Origin: Defluviitaleaceae bacterium
Lineage (GTDB): Bacteria > Bacillota > Clostridia > Lachnospirales > WQUN01
Direction: 5' to 3'
NCBI GenBank assembly: GCA_009780585.1
Contig: WQZS01000004.1
Location: forward strand, 62,001-126,000
Length of the DNA: 64,000 nt
Shown here: one piece after another, positions 27,141-35,297 of the stretch
Layout: each line of letters opens with the position of its first letter
How positions within the stretch are numbered: position 1 is the first letter of the stretch
Translations under genes and position numbers: made by a program
Notes under the pieces: model-generated
What the model saw: only the letters and a program-made list of their open reading frames with translations
Database searches by the model: none
Told to the model about the DNA's origin: nothing

Positions 27141-28850
27141 TCAATTCGTTATCGCATTAATATCCCTCTTCCGATAGAACCAAAACCCTGCAACGGTCAA
27201 CGCCGCGGCAAGTACGATTTTTATAATAATCGGCAGAAGGTTAAGCGATTCGCCCGGCGCGAGAGGCAATTGCTGTACGAAGGCGTACGGCGACAGGTAC
27301 ATCATCCATTCGGGGAAGATACCGAAGCCTTGCCCCAGGAACAGGAACAGGAAGGTATAGCCGAAGTACGCCCAAATGAGTCCGGCTTTCTTCGGCCATG
27401 CGCCTACCAGCAGGACGGCGACGCCTACCTTTACCCAAATGGCGGGTACGTAGATGAGCGCCACCTGCATGGCGAAACCGAGGGGGAAGTCGGCGGGGTC
27501 CTCCATGACGCTTATGCCGCCGGAATACATGCCGATGGCGGAGGCGGCTTGCACCAGCGCAGCCATGACAAAGGCGATGACGACGTACCCGATGAAGTAA
27601 CGGTAACGGCTGACGGGGGTGGCGAGTACGAGCTCGGCGCGGATGTCGTTTTCTTCGCTGCGCGCTTTGAGTACGAACAGGACGGCGGGTACGGTCGCGA
27701 ACATGCCCATGATGAGGTTGATCATGGCGGAGAAGAGCTGCGGCAGGGTGAATCCCGCGAGGGCGACGGTTTCGCGCAGGATGGCGACGGCTTCTTCAAG
27801 GGGCAGCCCTTCCGGGATGGTGATACCGAACGGCCCGAGGATGAGCTGTTGGTACATATCGTTAGAGGCGATGAATTCGTCCAGCGTACCCAGCACCGCG
27901 CCGTAGGACGCGCCCAATATAAAGAGGCAGATGAGCCACACGATGATGGCGGTGCGGGACAATTTATACGCCAAACCGACGGGGGTTTTTAACAGGGACG
28001 AAGCGTACGCCCTGCCCGGCTTCGCGGGGATCAGCCCTTGGTCGATGTCGCGGATGGAGGTCAGCTTAAAGGCGAGCACCGTTACCGCCGCGGTCGTCCC
28101 CAGCATTACGAGGATGGGCCACCAATGGTTGGAAATGTATGCCTCGGTGTAGAGGGGCAGTCCCATCGGGCTGAGGTAGGAAAGGAGGACCAAGTCGGGG
28201 TTCATGTCGCCGGGGGCGCGCATCATGAAGAACACGCCGAGGGCAAGGAAAGAATAGCCCATGGCGGTGCGGGCGCTTGCCGTCAACTGCGCAAAGAGCG
28301 CGGTAAAAGCGGCGAAAACGAGCCCCGTTACGGCTAAGGTCGCGCCCCACAGCATCGAGCCGTTGAAGCACATGCCCGTATCTTCAAGGGCAACGCCGAA
28401 GGCGTACATCCCCAGCCCCACGAACAGGGCAAGCAAGGCGTTAACGATTACCGCCGTAATCATAGCCGCGCTCAGGTTGGATAAACGCCCCACGGGGAGG
28501 GAACGCAGCACTTCGTAGCGTCCCTTTTCTTCGTCGGTCCTCGTCAGGCGCACCACCAGGAAGATGTTCATCAATGCGGCGGTCAGCGCGGTAAAGAGCA
28601 TCATGAAGTTGGTGTACAGCGCGCCGTAGGTTTGCGTTTCCACGGCGAAAGCGGGCCCGATGATGCTGACCATGGCGGGCATGGAGAGGGCGTCCACGAT
28701 GGCGAACCGTTCGTCGGGGGGCAGCGCGTAATACATGCCGGGAACGAGCAGGATTACGATCCCGCCCAACAGCAGAATCCACAAAAGCGTGTTGACCCGC
28801 TCCCGCCGCAGCATGAAGCGGGTGAGGAGTGCGGTATTCGCGAAGTTCAT
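27141..28850 (-). CDS. ABC-2 type exporter permease (TnrB3-like)
   Basis: This encodes 569 residues with roughly a dozen hydrophobic segments in two similar halves. The architecture fits the large permeases grouped as putative exporters of polyketide antibiotics (COG3559). Its ATG overlaps the stop of the ATPase gene by one base (TAATG), so the two form one exporter. The substrate is unknown. TetR-controlled pairs of this kind usually export drugs or other amphipathic compounds, which is family knowledge and not shown here. Confidence 0.85.
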   Translation of the reverse strand: MNFANTALLTRFMLRRERVNTLLWILLLGGIVILLVPGMYYALPPDERFAIVDALSMPAMVSIIGPAFAVETQTYGALYTNFMMLFTALTAALMNIFLVVRLTRTDEEKGRYEVLRSLPVGRLSNLSAAMITAVIVNALLALFVGLGMYAFGVALEDTGMCFNGSMLWGATLAVTGLVFAAFTALFAQLTASARTAMGYSFLALGVFFMMRAPGDMNPDLVLLSYLSPMGLPLYTEAYISNHWWPILVMLGTTAAVTVLAFKLTSIRDIDQGLIPAKPGRAYASSLLKTPVGLAYKLSRTAIIVWLICLFILGASYGAVLGTLDEFIASNDMYQQLILGPFGITIPEGLPLEEAVAILRETVALAGFTLPQLFSAMINLIMGMFATVPAVLFVLKARSEENDIRAELVLATPVSRYRYFIGYVVIAFVMAALVQAASAIGMYSGGISVMEDPADFPLGFAMQVALIYVPAIWVKVGVAVLLVGAWPKKAGLIWAYFGYTFLFLFLGQGFGIFPEWMMYLSPYAFVQQLPLAPGESLNLLPIIIKIVLAAALTVAGFWFYRKRDINAITN

Positions 28851-29740
28851 TATACGGCCTCCTTTTGGTAATGCTGCATGAACAGTTCTTCCAATGAAGG
28901 CGGCACGCTTTCCAGCTTTTTAATGCCGAAGCCGTTTACATGGTTGATGACCGCGCCCATTTTGCCTGTGTCCACGTAGAAGTGCAGGCCGTAGGATTCC
29001 TTTACGATGTCGTACACGCCGTCGAGCTTTTCGAGCCCTTCGATGGTGTTCTCCGTGGTTACGGTCATGGCGTAGCGGGTAAGATGGCGCAGCTCGTCGA
29101 GGGTGCCGGTCTGCACGACTTCGCCTTCGCGGATGATGCCCACGCGGTCGCACAGGCGTTCCACTTCCGACATGATATGGCTGGACAGGAACACACCCTT
29201 GCCCTTCGCCTTCTGCTCCAATACGCACGCCTGGAATACCTGCTCCATCAGGGGGTCGAGGCCGCTGGTGGGTTCGTCGAGGATGTACAAGTCCGCTTCC
29301 CCGGCGAAGGCGGCTACGAGGGCGACTTTTTGGCGGTTGCCCTTGGAATAGGTGCGGCACTTCTTCGTGGGGTCGAGGTTAAAGTCCCTGATGAGGCGGT
29401 CGCGCAGCGTTTTGTCATACTTGCCGCGCAGGTTGACGAATAAATCGATGACCTCGCCCCCCGTCAGGTTGGGCCAAAGGTTGACGTCGCCGGGTACGTA
29501 GGCGATGCGCTTGTGGATTTCGACCGCGTCCTTCCAGGCATCCTTGCCGAAGATTTTCGCGCTGCCGCGGGTGGCTTGCAAAATACCCAGCATTACGCGG
29601 ATGGTGGTGGATTTGCCCGCCCCGTTGGGCCCGATGTAAGCGAATACCTCGCCCTCGGCGATTTGCAGGTTAACGTCCTTTAACGCTTGGAACCTGCCGA
29701 AAAACTTGTCAAGGTTCGTGACTTCTACGCTGTAGCGCAT
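28850..29740 (-). CDS. ABC exporter ATP-binding protein
   Basis: This encodes 296 residues. It has Walker A GPNGAGKST (37-45), the signature YSKGNRQKVALVAA, Walker B LYILDEPTSGLDP and the switch histidine in SSHIMSEVERL, followed by a C-terminal extension of about 80 residues typical of drug-export ATPases. It lies between the TetR gene (30 bp upstream) and the permease gene (one-base overlap). Confidence 0.94.
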   Translation of the reverse strand: MRYSVEVTNLDKFFGRFQALKDVNLQIAEGEVFAYIGPNGAGKSTTIRVMLGILQATRGSAKIFGKDAWKDAVEIHKRIAYVPGDVNLWPNLTGGEVIDLFVNLRGKYDKTLRDRLIRDFNLDPTKKCRTYSKGNRQKVALVAAFAGEADLYILDEPTSGLDPLMEQVFQACVLEQKAKGKGVFLSSHIMSEVERLCDRVGIIREGEVVQTGTLDELRHLTRYAMTVTTENTIEGLEKLDGVYDIVKESYGLHFYVDTGKMGAVINHVNGFGIKKLESVPPSLEELFMQHYQKEAV

Positions 29741-29770
29741 AATAAAACCCTTCCTTTCGCCCCGCAGGGG

Positions 29771-30463
29771 TTAATTTGGTTTATAGATGCATGTTCTTAG
29801 GATGTTTAAATAATCGCGGAACTCGCTGAGGTAGCGGTCATAATTTTCCCGCGCTTCCGATCCTACGGTGGAAAGCCCCGCCGCTTTTGCTTCGGCGGTC
29901 ATCTCCTCCGCGTAACCCGCCAACGACCACATGATGATTTTGATGGCTTTTTGCGGATCAATTTCGTCGCGGAAAAGGGATTTGTCGCAATGCTCGAAGC
30001 TCTCGGCCAGTACTTTGTCGCGCAGTTGCGTGAACTTAACCACATGCGCCGCTTGGACGGGGTTCATGCTGTGGCGCGTGTCCAGGTAGGTGCTGGTTAT
30101 AAAGTCGAACATGGCGGGGAAGCGGCGCGATATATCCTGCTTTAAGAGTGACATCTGCCAAACGCTGTCCAAGATATCCGGCTGGCGGGGGTTGATCATT
30201 TCGATAAATTCCGCGCGTATCGTGTCGATGGCGTAATCGATGAGGAAGTCGTACAGGTTTTCCTTCGTGCCGAAGTAGTGGAACAAAAGCCCTTTTGAAA
30301 TTCCCGCTTCCTTTACGATGTTGTCCGTTTTGGCCTGCGCGAAGCCGTGCAGGAATTCCGCCATGGCGGCGTTGATGATCCTGCCGCGCTTTTCCTCGTC
30401 CAAGGCGAAGAATTTTGGGTGCAGCGAATCCAAGAATTCGCTTGTTTCTTGTATTTCGTTCAT
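29771..30463 (-). CDS. TetR-family transcriptional repressor
   Basis: This encodes 230 residues. The N-terminal helix-turn-helix is seen in RGRIINAAMAEFLHG, TDNIVKEAGISKGLLFHYFG and TKENLYDFLI; the C-terminal ligand domain is not assignable. AAGGACG lies seven bases before the ATG. It is the first gene of an operon with the ABC exporter, and two inverted repeats cover the operon promoter, so it very likely represses itself and the exporter until an inducing compound binds. Confidence 0.93.
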   Translation of the reverse strand: MNEIQETSEFLDSLHPKFFALDEEKRGRIINAAMAEFLHGFAQAKTDNIVKEAGISKGLLFHYFGTKENLYDFLIDYAIDTIRAEFIEMINPRQPDILDSVWQMSLLKQDISRRFPAMFDFITSTYLDTRHSMNPVQAAHVVKFTQLRDKVLAESFEHCDKSLFRDEIDPQKAIKIIMWSLAGYAEEMTAEAKAAGLSTVGSEARENYDRYLSEFRDYLNILRTCIYKPN

Positions 30464-30495
30464 TAGATCACGTCCTTTTCATAGAAGTACGGGCG

Positions 30496-30543
30496 TTGAC
30501 TGACCCGGTAAGTCAATTATAGCACGTTGACCGGGGAAGTCAA
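30496..30543 (-). promoter_or_regulatory. Promoter and two operators of the TetR/ABC operon
   Basis: On the minus strand TTGACT (30538-30543) and a perfect TATAAT (30516-30521) are 16 bases apart. A near-perfect 21-bp palindrome with TTGACT and AGTCAA ends covers 30496-30516, just downstream of the -10. A second inverted repeat, TTGAC-N7-GTCAA, covers 30527-30543 and includes the -35. The shared TTGAC/GTCAA half-sites mark both as sites for one dimeric repressor, presumably the TetR protein. Confidence 0.75.
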
Positions 30544-30599
30544 TAGGGTTTTGAAAATATTTTCCACAATTGACGGGGATGACTTTTCCGGGTTGCCCC

Positions 30600-30783
30600 G
30601 GGCGGCAAGGCGAGCGGATGTTCCAACGCCGCGCTGAACGCAATCGGGCGATGAACGGCTCCGTGCGGCAAGTGGTTGTGTCCGTCATAAATGCCGGACA
30701 CCAACCACATAAGCCGCCCGTTCGCCGTTAATCACCCGATTGCGTAGGCGCTGCTTATGGAACATCCGCCCGCCCTACCGCCC
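30600..30783 (-). repeat. Long palindromic element, copy A
   Basis: This 184-bp unit is an imperfect palindrome. Its 26-base ends, running inward to GCGGATGTTCCA, match as inverted repeats with three mismatches, and most of the interior also pairs. Its reverse complement matches copy B (32056-32238) almost throughout, including TAAGCAGCGCCTACGCAATC and AACGGCGAACGGGCG. It lies between genes and encodes nothing convincing. Confidence 0.85.
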
Positions 30784-30851
30784 TGTTTGACGGGAAATGC
30801 AATCAACGTCAAACCGGGGCGTTTGGATGTCGAGGTTGATATAAATGCAAG

Positions 30852-30880
30852 AAGCCCCAAACGGCTGATGTTTGGGGCTT
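30852..30880 (-). terminator. Terminator downstream of the histidine phosphatase gene
   Basis: AAGCCCCAAAC (30852-30862) pairs with GTTTGGGGCTT (30870-30880). On the minus strand it follows the phosphatase gene by about 100 nt; T-rich sequence is modest on both sides. Confidence 0.6.
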
Positions 30881-30984
30881 TCCTTGTTGTCGGGACTTGG
30901 TTTGGGATAACTTAAAACAGAAAGGCAAGAGGTGTTTGGATGCACCCCCATGGGGCAGCGTATATAATGTTTATTAGATAAATA

Positions 30985-31539
30985 TTAATAAGTAAAATCG
31001 AAACAATTAAAATTTTCGTTAAAATTAACAAGATACGGTGTACACAAATTAACTTCTGAAACCCCTGTAAATCTTCTAATAACTCCTCCATGTGCCACCA
31101 CAATTATTTTATTATAATCAAGATATTTTTTCATTACAGGAATAACGCGATTTTTTATTTCTTCAATGGTTTCCCATATACGTGCTTCACCTGTGGGGTA
31201 AATGCCAAGACAATTTATAAAGTCTGTATGCAGCATATCTGATTCTTCTTTACCTTTATATTGGAATGTTTTATCAGGCAGGAACTCATGCAAATCAATC
31301 TCAACGACTATGTCGAGTTGAGTGTTTTTCGATATAATTGCTGCTGTTTGCAATGCTCTTGTGTAGGGAGAAGAAATAATTAATTCACTCCCATCAAGGA
31401 TAGGATTTCGTGAAACTTCTTCTGCTTGTTTAATTCCTTCTGGCGTTAAACAGGCTAAATCTTTCCCATGCCCTATAAATCCTCTTTCCCAACAGGGTGT
31501 GTAATCTGGTTTTCCATGCCTTATAAAAAGAATTTCCAT
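30985..31539 (-). CDS. Histidine phosphatase family protein
   Basis: This encodes 184 residues from the ATG at 31539, which follows AGGAG by about eight bases; an upstream in-frame ATG lacks a site. It begins MEILFIRHGKPDYT, giving the catalytic RHG motif (residues 7-9), has SSPYTRALQTA in the middle and closes with the second catalytic histidine in IIVVAHGGVIRR. Such enzymes remove phosphate through a phosphohistidine intermediate; the substrate cannot be told. The gene is clearly more AT-rich than the flanking genome and stands alone between palindromic repeats, which suggests recent transfer. Confidence 0.9.
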   Translation of the reverse strand: MEILFIRHGKPDYTPCWERGFIGHGKDLACLTPEGIKQAEEVSRNPILDGSELIISSPYTRALQTAAIISKNTQLDIVVEIDLHEFLPDKTFQYKGKEESDMLHTDFINCLGIYPTGEARIWETIEEIKNRVIPVMKKYLDYNKIIVVAHGGVIRRFTGVSEVNLCTPYLVNFNENFNCFDFTY

Positions 31540-31914
31540 AAATATTTCTCCTGTCGAAAATATAGATTTTCTACGTCGCGGGCAGCAGGTTGCCACCCCT
31601 ATAGCAAAGCCCCTTCTTTGTATGATTCAATTAATTATTCTTTGTTTGCCCAATATAGGTTGTTTCCATAATCGGATATGAGTGGCGGTAAAAAAGATGA
31701 AAATACATTAATGATTCCGTTGGTATAGTTGTTAGGGTGGGTATTTTTTATGATACGGGAATACACGCCGGCAATGGGCCTTATGCTGTGCGTTATTTCT
31801 ACCCTTCACAGCACACACCATAACATTTCGTTGTATCAGAATCAACATTAAATAGGGGCTGTTTTAATAAAGAGGCTACCGAGGGCAAGTAATAACAGGA
31901 AAAACGATTTCTTT

Positions 31915-32003
31915 AACTTTGTCTCAAAATGAGACAAAGTTGAAACCCACACAACCGGAAAAGTGATTGCCTTTTTAACTTCTGCCCTACCAGGGCACAA
32001 GTT
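31915..32003. repeat. Two 27-bp AACTT/AAGTT palindromes
   Basis: Units lie at 31915-31941 and 31977-32003. Each is exactly 27 bp, begins AACTT and ends AAGTT. The inner stems differ but pair within each copy: TGTCTC with GAGACA in the first, and GCCCT with AGGGC in the second. Confidence 0.8.
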
Positions 32004-32055
32004 GGGTTGGATATACCGAAAAAAAGAACGGGATGCCAAAACACCGGACACCAGT

Positions 32056-32238
32056 GGAGCGGGGGCGGGCGGATGTTCCATAAGCAGCGCCTACGCAATC
32101 GGACGATTAACGGCGAACGGGCGCGTTATGTGGTTGGCATCGGGTGCTTGTCAACCGATGCAACCACTTCGCGCACGGAGCCGTTCATCGCCCGATTGCG
32201 TTCAGCGCGGCGTTGGAACATCCGCCCGCTCCCGCCCC
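32056..32238 (+). repeat. Long palindromic element, copy B
   Basis: This 183-bp unit has 25-base terminal inverted repeats (two mismatches) running inward to GCGGATGTTCCA. The core at 32112-32182 reads GGCGAACGGGCGCGTTATGT on the left side. It is oriented opposite to copy A and the same way as copy C in its outer parts. Confidence 0.85.
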
Positions 32239-32424
32239 ACGGAACACGATAGATAAGACAACCCCTACATATATTTGCGGTTTAACAAATTCTACCCCGG
32301 CAGCCCCTCCAACCGATTGTATCAATTATATTAAAAAAATTGTAATGATCTAAGTTAAAAAAGTATTATACCGTGAAACAATATACCCTTAACCGCGCAC
32401 TAATATAGTAGAGGGGTGGACTCG

Positions 32425-32946
32425 ATGCGCTTCGATGAAATATATGACGCCACAAACAAAGCCGTGCTGGCCTACATTACGGCCAAGTGCGCGCGCACGG
32501 CTGACATCAGGGATATCTTCCAAGAGACGTACATGGCGTTGTATAAAGTGTTGGAAAAACGCGGAGCGGATTACGTCAAGCACGATAAAGCCTTCGTGAT
32601 GAAGATCGCGAAGCGGAAGATCGCCGGATATTATTCGCTTACGGAGCGGATGCGCAATTTTATATCGCTGACCGCGGCAGACGACGGCGAAGAAGCCGAC
32701 TTAAGCGGCTTTGACGCGGAGCGGTTCATGGCGGAGGACTTTACGGCCAACTATGTATTGCTGGAAAGCCTGCGCCAATGCCTGGGCGAAAAACCGGAGG
32801 TTACGCAGAAGGTCTTCCACCTGGTGTACGGCGTGGGCCTGACCATCCCCGAAACCGCGCAAATGCTGGGGATAGGCGAATCCAACGTAAAGAACAGGCT
32901 CTACCGCACCTTAAAGGAACTTCGTGTCAAACTGACACAAAGTTAA
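32425..32946 (+). CDS. RNA polymerase sigma factor, ECF type
   Basis: This encodes 173 residues from the ATG at 32425, eight bases after GAGGGG; a GTG at 32416 would overlap that site. Region 2 is seen in ADIRDIFQETYMALYKVLEK, and region 4 in the helix-turn-helix TIPETAQMLGIGESNVKNRL. The next gene, 20 bp downstream, encodes a one-pass membrane protein with a short cytoplasmic N-terminus, the usual anti-sigma arrangement. The last eight codons and the stop lie within a 27-bp palindromic element, so the C-terminus may be repeat-derived. The signal is presumably at the cell surface, by inference from the partner. Confidence 0.88.
   Translation: MRFDEIYDATNKAVLAYITAKCARTADIRDIFQETYMALYKVLEKRGADYVKHDKAFVMKIAKRKIAGYYSLTERMRNFISLTAADDGEEADLSGFDAERFMAEDFTANYVLLESLRQCLGEKPEVTQKVFHLVYGVGLTIPETAQMLGIGESNVKNRLYRTLKELRVKLTQS
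32918..32944. repeat. 27-bp palindrome at the 3' end of the sigma factor gene
   Basis: The unit starts AACTTCGTGTC and ends GACACAAAGTT. It is read in frame as the last residues of the sigma factor, and the final TT plus AA gives the stop. Confidence 0.75.
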
Positions 32947-32966
32947 AACCGGAAAAGAGGGATCAT

Positions 32967-34031
32967 ATGAAAGGCAAGGAAATCATGAACCAAATCACCC
33001 GCGATAAGATGCCGGATATGGAGCAGGTGCGCGAAGCGTGCCACGCCCAAACCGCGCAAACCGCATGGCAAAGGCCGTCCGTTAGGCGATTGCGTTGGTA
33101 TACGGCGGCGATCATCACAGCGGTTTCGCTGGCTTTCGCGAGCGGGGCGTACGCGGTGGGGGCAATGATATACGAACGCGGCCGGCTGGATACGGGCGGT
33201 GCGTGGGAATACGTCTTCGTGACGGAGGACGATCCGGAATATATACAAAGGCGTGCCGACGCGCATTACGGACAATTGATATATACCAGTCCAAACGCCG
33301 TTATACCTTGGCGTTTCCTGTATGACGACCGCTACTTTTATGATGAACCTGAAAACGCGGCGGCTATTAACGGGATGCTTTCGGGTAAAATCTTCCTTGC
33401 CGACGGAAGTCCGTTTCCTTATGACCTGTTGGTACACGGCACCCTTATGTTACCCGCCGTAAATCCCGAATGGGCGGATTACGGCCCGTTCATATTCGAG
33501 GGATACCATATCGACAGCCGCGGGCATTTACTGTACAACGCCGACGGGGAGGAAATCGGTTATATACGGGCATGGAGCCAACACAGTAAAATCCTGCGTT
33601 TGGAAATCCTGACCGTCGAAGAATATGAGGAAAAGGAAGGTTTTAAAAATACATTTGAGGAAGCGGTCGCTTTCCTGGGTAGGGAACCCCGTCTGCCTGC
33701 CGTGAACACGGAAAAATTCAACCCCCCTATATTCGATATAAATAGTTGGGTATCCGTCATGTATGTATGTAATGATACGAACCTGATGAGCCGGAGCGTA
33801 CGCATCCAAATCGAAAACGCGCGGGAAAGCGGCGAAATCCCATGGGAAAGATCGTTCCCCGGCGCGGCCGCGGAATATACCATCGTAAATACGACCGTAT
33901 TCATGATCACCGGCCATAACTACGCCACGCACTTTATTTGGCTGCACGACGGCATGGTGTACCGCATGTACCCGCCGACCGACGCAAGCGATGATTGGAT
34001 ACGCGATGTGATCGGGAGTATGGTGCGGTAA
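32967..34031 (+). CDS. Membrane-anchored anti-sigma-like protein with DUF4367-like C-terminus
   Basis: This encodes 354 residues from the ATG at 32967 (GAGGG upstream). A basic cytoplasmic N-terminus of about 45 residues is followed by one membrane segment (YTAAIITAVSLAFASGAYAV) and about 290 extracellular residues. The last 60 residues, around TVFMITGHNYATHFIWLHDG and the closing DWIRDVIGSMV, resemble DUF4367, common in sigma-operon partners of Firmicutes. It very likely holds the sigma factor encoded just upstream at the membrane. No zinc-finger anti-sigma motif is seen, so the binding mode is unknown. Confidence 0.75.
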   Translation: MKGKEIMNQITRDKMPDMEQVREACHAQTAQTAWQRPSVRRLRWYTAAIITAVSLAFASGAYAVGAMIYERGRLDTGGAWEYVFVTEDDPEYIQRRADAHYGQLIYTSPNAVIPWRFLYDDRYFYDEPENAAAINGMLSGKIFLADGSPFPYDLLVHGTLMLPAVNPEWADYGPFIFEGYHIDSRGHLLYNADGEEIGYIRAWSQHSKILRLEILTVEEYEEKEGFKNTFEEAVAFLGREPRLPAVNTEKFNPPIFDINSWVSVMYVCNDTNLMSRSVRIQIENARESGEIPWERSFPGAAAEYTIVNTTVFMITGHNYATHFIWLHDGMVYRMYPPTDASDDWIRDVIGSMVR

Positions 34032-34045
34032 AATAAGCATCCCCC

Positions 34046-34086
34046 AAAAAAATAACTTGCGCCCATACGGATGCAAGTTATTTTTT
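34046..34086 (+). terminator. Terminator of the sigma/anti-sigma operon
   Basis: AAAAAATAACTTGC (about 34047-34060) pairs with GCAAGTTATTTTTT (34073-34086), with a 12-base loop and its own T tract. Confidence 0.9.
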
Positions 34087-34100
34087 ATTATCGTGGTGTT

Positions 34101-34154
34101 TATTCCTTTGTCCCGCTTTCACGGGTGGCAGGGAGGAAAAGAATTATTAAAACC
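34101..34154 (+). repeat. 54-bp direct repeat, left copy
   Basis: This unit shares GGGTGGCAGGGAGGAAAA and the flanking TATTCCT and AAAACCA with 35004-35057 in the same orientation and at the same length. The two copies bracket the AT-rich two-gene cassette between them. Confidence 0.7.
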
Positions 34155-34170
34155 ATCATAAAGATAGGGG

Positions 34171-34359
34171 TCATGCATGTACGGGTTCTCCGTTAACGGT
34201 ATATTTTTTCACCAGAACCTTCCGAATATCATCGTTTGTAAGCTCGCCGCGTTTTTCTTTTTCGGCAAGCTCAAGAAACTCTTGGGAAGGTTTGATGCCT
34301 TCCACTTGAACAATACCAATTGCATGGTCCCATGCTTTTACGTTATTTTCATTTTTCAT
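34171..34359 (-). CDS. VbhA-like small antitoxin family protein
   Basis: This encodes 62 residues from the ATG at 34359, which follows GGAG by six bases; the longer frame would need a TTG. The pattern WDHAIGIVQVEGIKPSQEFL followed by LAEKEKRGELTNDDIRKVLV matches the VbhA family, whose founder inhibits a Fic AMP-transferase toxin. No Fic gene is present here, so this is either an orphan or has another partner; the Nudix gene 14 bp upstream is its only neighbour. The DNA is AT-rich relative to the region. Confidence 0.7.
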   Translation of the reverse strand: MKNENNVKAWDHAIGIVQVEGIKPSQEFLELAEKEKRGELTNDDIRKVLVKKYTVNGEPVHA

Positions 34360-34373
34360 TTTAATCTCCAATC

Positions 34374-34868
34374 TTAATAATCTGCGCAGTTACACACCAA
34401 ATTAAAAGACTCCCCATTCATAAAATTATTTTCAACAATCAATTCGCTTATTCGTTCCCTGCTTGCCCACATTGCATCACAAGTTTCATCAGGTTGTAAA
34501 ACAACATCGTTAATATCAAATTCCTGACAAAAAAGCCATTCGTCAAATAAAAGCCCATCCCCGTTGTGTTGCTTAAACATCTGCCCGTTACTTGGGTCGA
34601 GAGTGACACCCAATTCTTCTTTGACTTCACGCAGAGCAGCCGTAAGGCTATCGTCACCGGCTACAGCACAACCGCTTGTTGATTGCCACATACCCGATTT
34701 CCATCTGCTGTCTGACCGTTTTGATATAAGAAATTCGTTTTTGCTGTTCATTACCCACACGATAACAGCAAGAAGGCAGTCACCTTCTTTCATATCGGGC
34801 TTGCCTCGTTCATGTAACCGCCCTGTTTTATTTCTGTTTATATCATAAATATCACAAAATTCCGCCAT
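34374..34868 (-). CDS. Nudix hydrolase
   Basis: This encodes 164 residues. The Nudix box is complete as G-x5-D-x7-REVKEELGV, with Asp in place of the first Glu of the motif, a conservative change. The N-terminal CDIYDINRNKTGRLHERG is typical of the Nudix group that includes isopentenyl-diphosphate isomerase-like hydrolases. It hydrolyses a nucleoside-diphosphate-linked substrate that cannot be named. It is the first gene of a two-gene AT-rich unit with the VbhA-like protein, flanked by direct repeats. Confidence 0.9.
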   Translation of the reverse strand: MAEFCDIYDINRNKTGRLHERGKPDMKEGDCLLAVIVWVMNSKNEFLISKRSDSRWKSGMWQSTSGCAVAGDDSLTAALREVKEELGVTLDPSNGQMFKQHNGDGLLFDEWLFCQEFDINDVVLQPDETCDAMWASRERISELIVENNFMNGESFNLVCNCADY

Positions 34869-35003
34869 AAAAAGTCCCTCTTTCTTTTCCTGCTATGGAC
34901 AATATTAATTATGTTCAATGGATGGATTCATTCATTAATTATAGCATGAAAATTTCAACGATGACATTAATTTTCCATCTTTCCCGAGCCCTTCAGTTTA
35001 TTG

Positions 35004-35057
35004 TATTCCTCCGCCACGCCCTCAAGGGTGGCAGGGAGGAAAAGGAATTTAAAACCA
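35004..35057 (+). repeat. 54-bp direct repeat, right copy
   Basis: This unit matches 34101-34154 over its full length with scattered differences. It is itself hairpin-forming: GCCACGCCC, a TCAA loop and GGGTGGC, with CCTCC/GGAGG flanks. Confidence 0.7.
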
Positions 35058-35152
35058 GCTTTTCCTTAGCAAGACAGCCCCCCCTCGGTGTCGAAACCAC
35101 ATAACCCACCCCTAATGCAAACCGCAAAAGAACAAGCACCGCACCTTAGTTC

Positions 35153-35265
35153 AACTTTTGCTCGCCGCGAGCAAAAGTTAACTTGTCCCCTAGTAGGGGA
35201 CAAGTCAGGCGGAATACCGTATGTAAACTTCTGCCCAACTTGGGCAGAAGTTGAAGGCAGAAGTT
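35153..35265. repeat. Cluster of three 27-bp palindromes plus a half copy
   Basis: Units at 35153-35179 and 35180-35206 abut without a gap; a third lies at 35226-35252, and a half unit GGCAGAAGTT at 35256-35265. The inner stems are GCTCG/CGAGC, GTCCCC/GGGGAC and CTGCCC/GGGCAG. The second unit ends AAGTC rather than AAGTT. Confidence 0.85.
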
Positions 35266-35297
35266 AACACCCTCGCAGTTTCCACGGAAACATCCGT

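Larger units (their letters stand above)
30544..30984. other. Gene-free stretch with palindromic element and terminator
   Basis: No coding frame can be supported in this 441-bp stretch. It holds palindromic copy A and a terminator hairpin, and near 30940-30955 a short GC-rich palindrome around CCCCATGGGG. Base composition falls toward AT at its right end, where the histidine phosphatase gene begins to read in. Confidence 0.7.
31540..32424. other. Gene-free stretch of 885 bp rich in palindromes
   Basis: No open frame looks like a gene. It contains two 27-bp palindromes and long palindromic copy B. There is also a looser inverted repeat from TGATAC (31751) to GTATCA (31838) with an inner TGCTGTG/CACAGCA stem, which could be a folded RNA or an old repeat. 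The promoter of the sigma factor gene must lie near 32350-32410, but no clear -35/-10 pair was seen. Confidence 0.65.

Noticed and set aside
31751..31838. Loose inverted repeat that might be a small RNA or terminator
   Set aside because: The pairing is interrupted and no promoter or T tract fits; it is mentioned only as part of the gene-free stretch.
32778..32966. Extension of the anti-sigma-like gene to a start at 32778
   Set aside because: The extra part overlaps the sigma factor in another frame and is not protein-like; the ATG at 32967 has a ribosome site.
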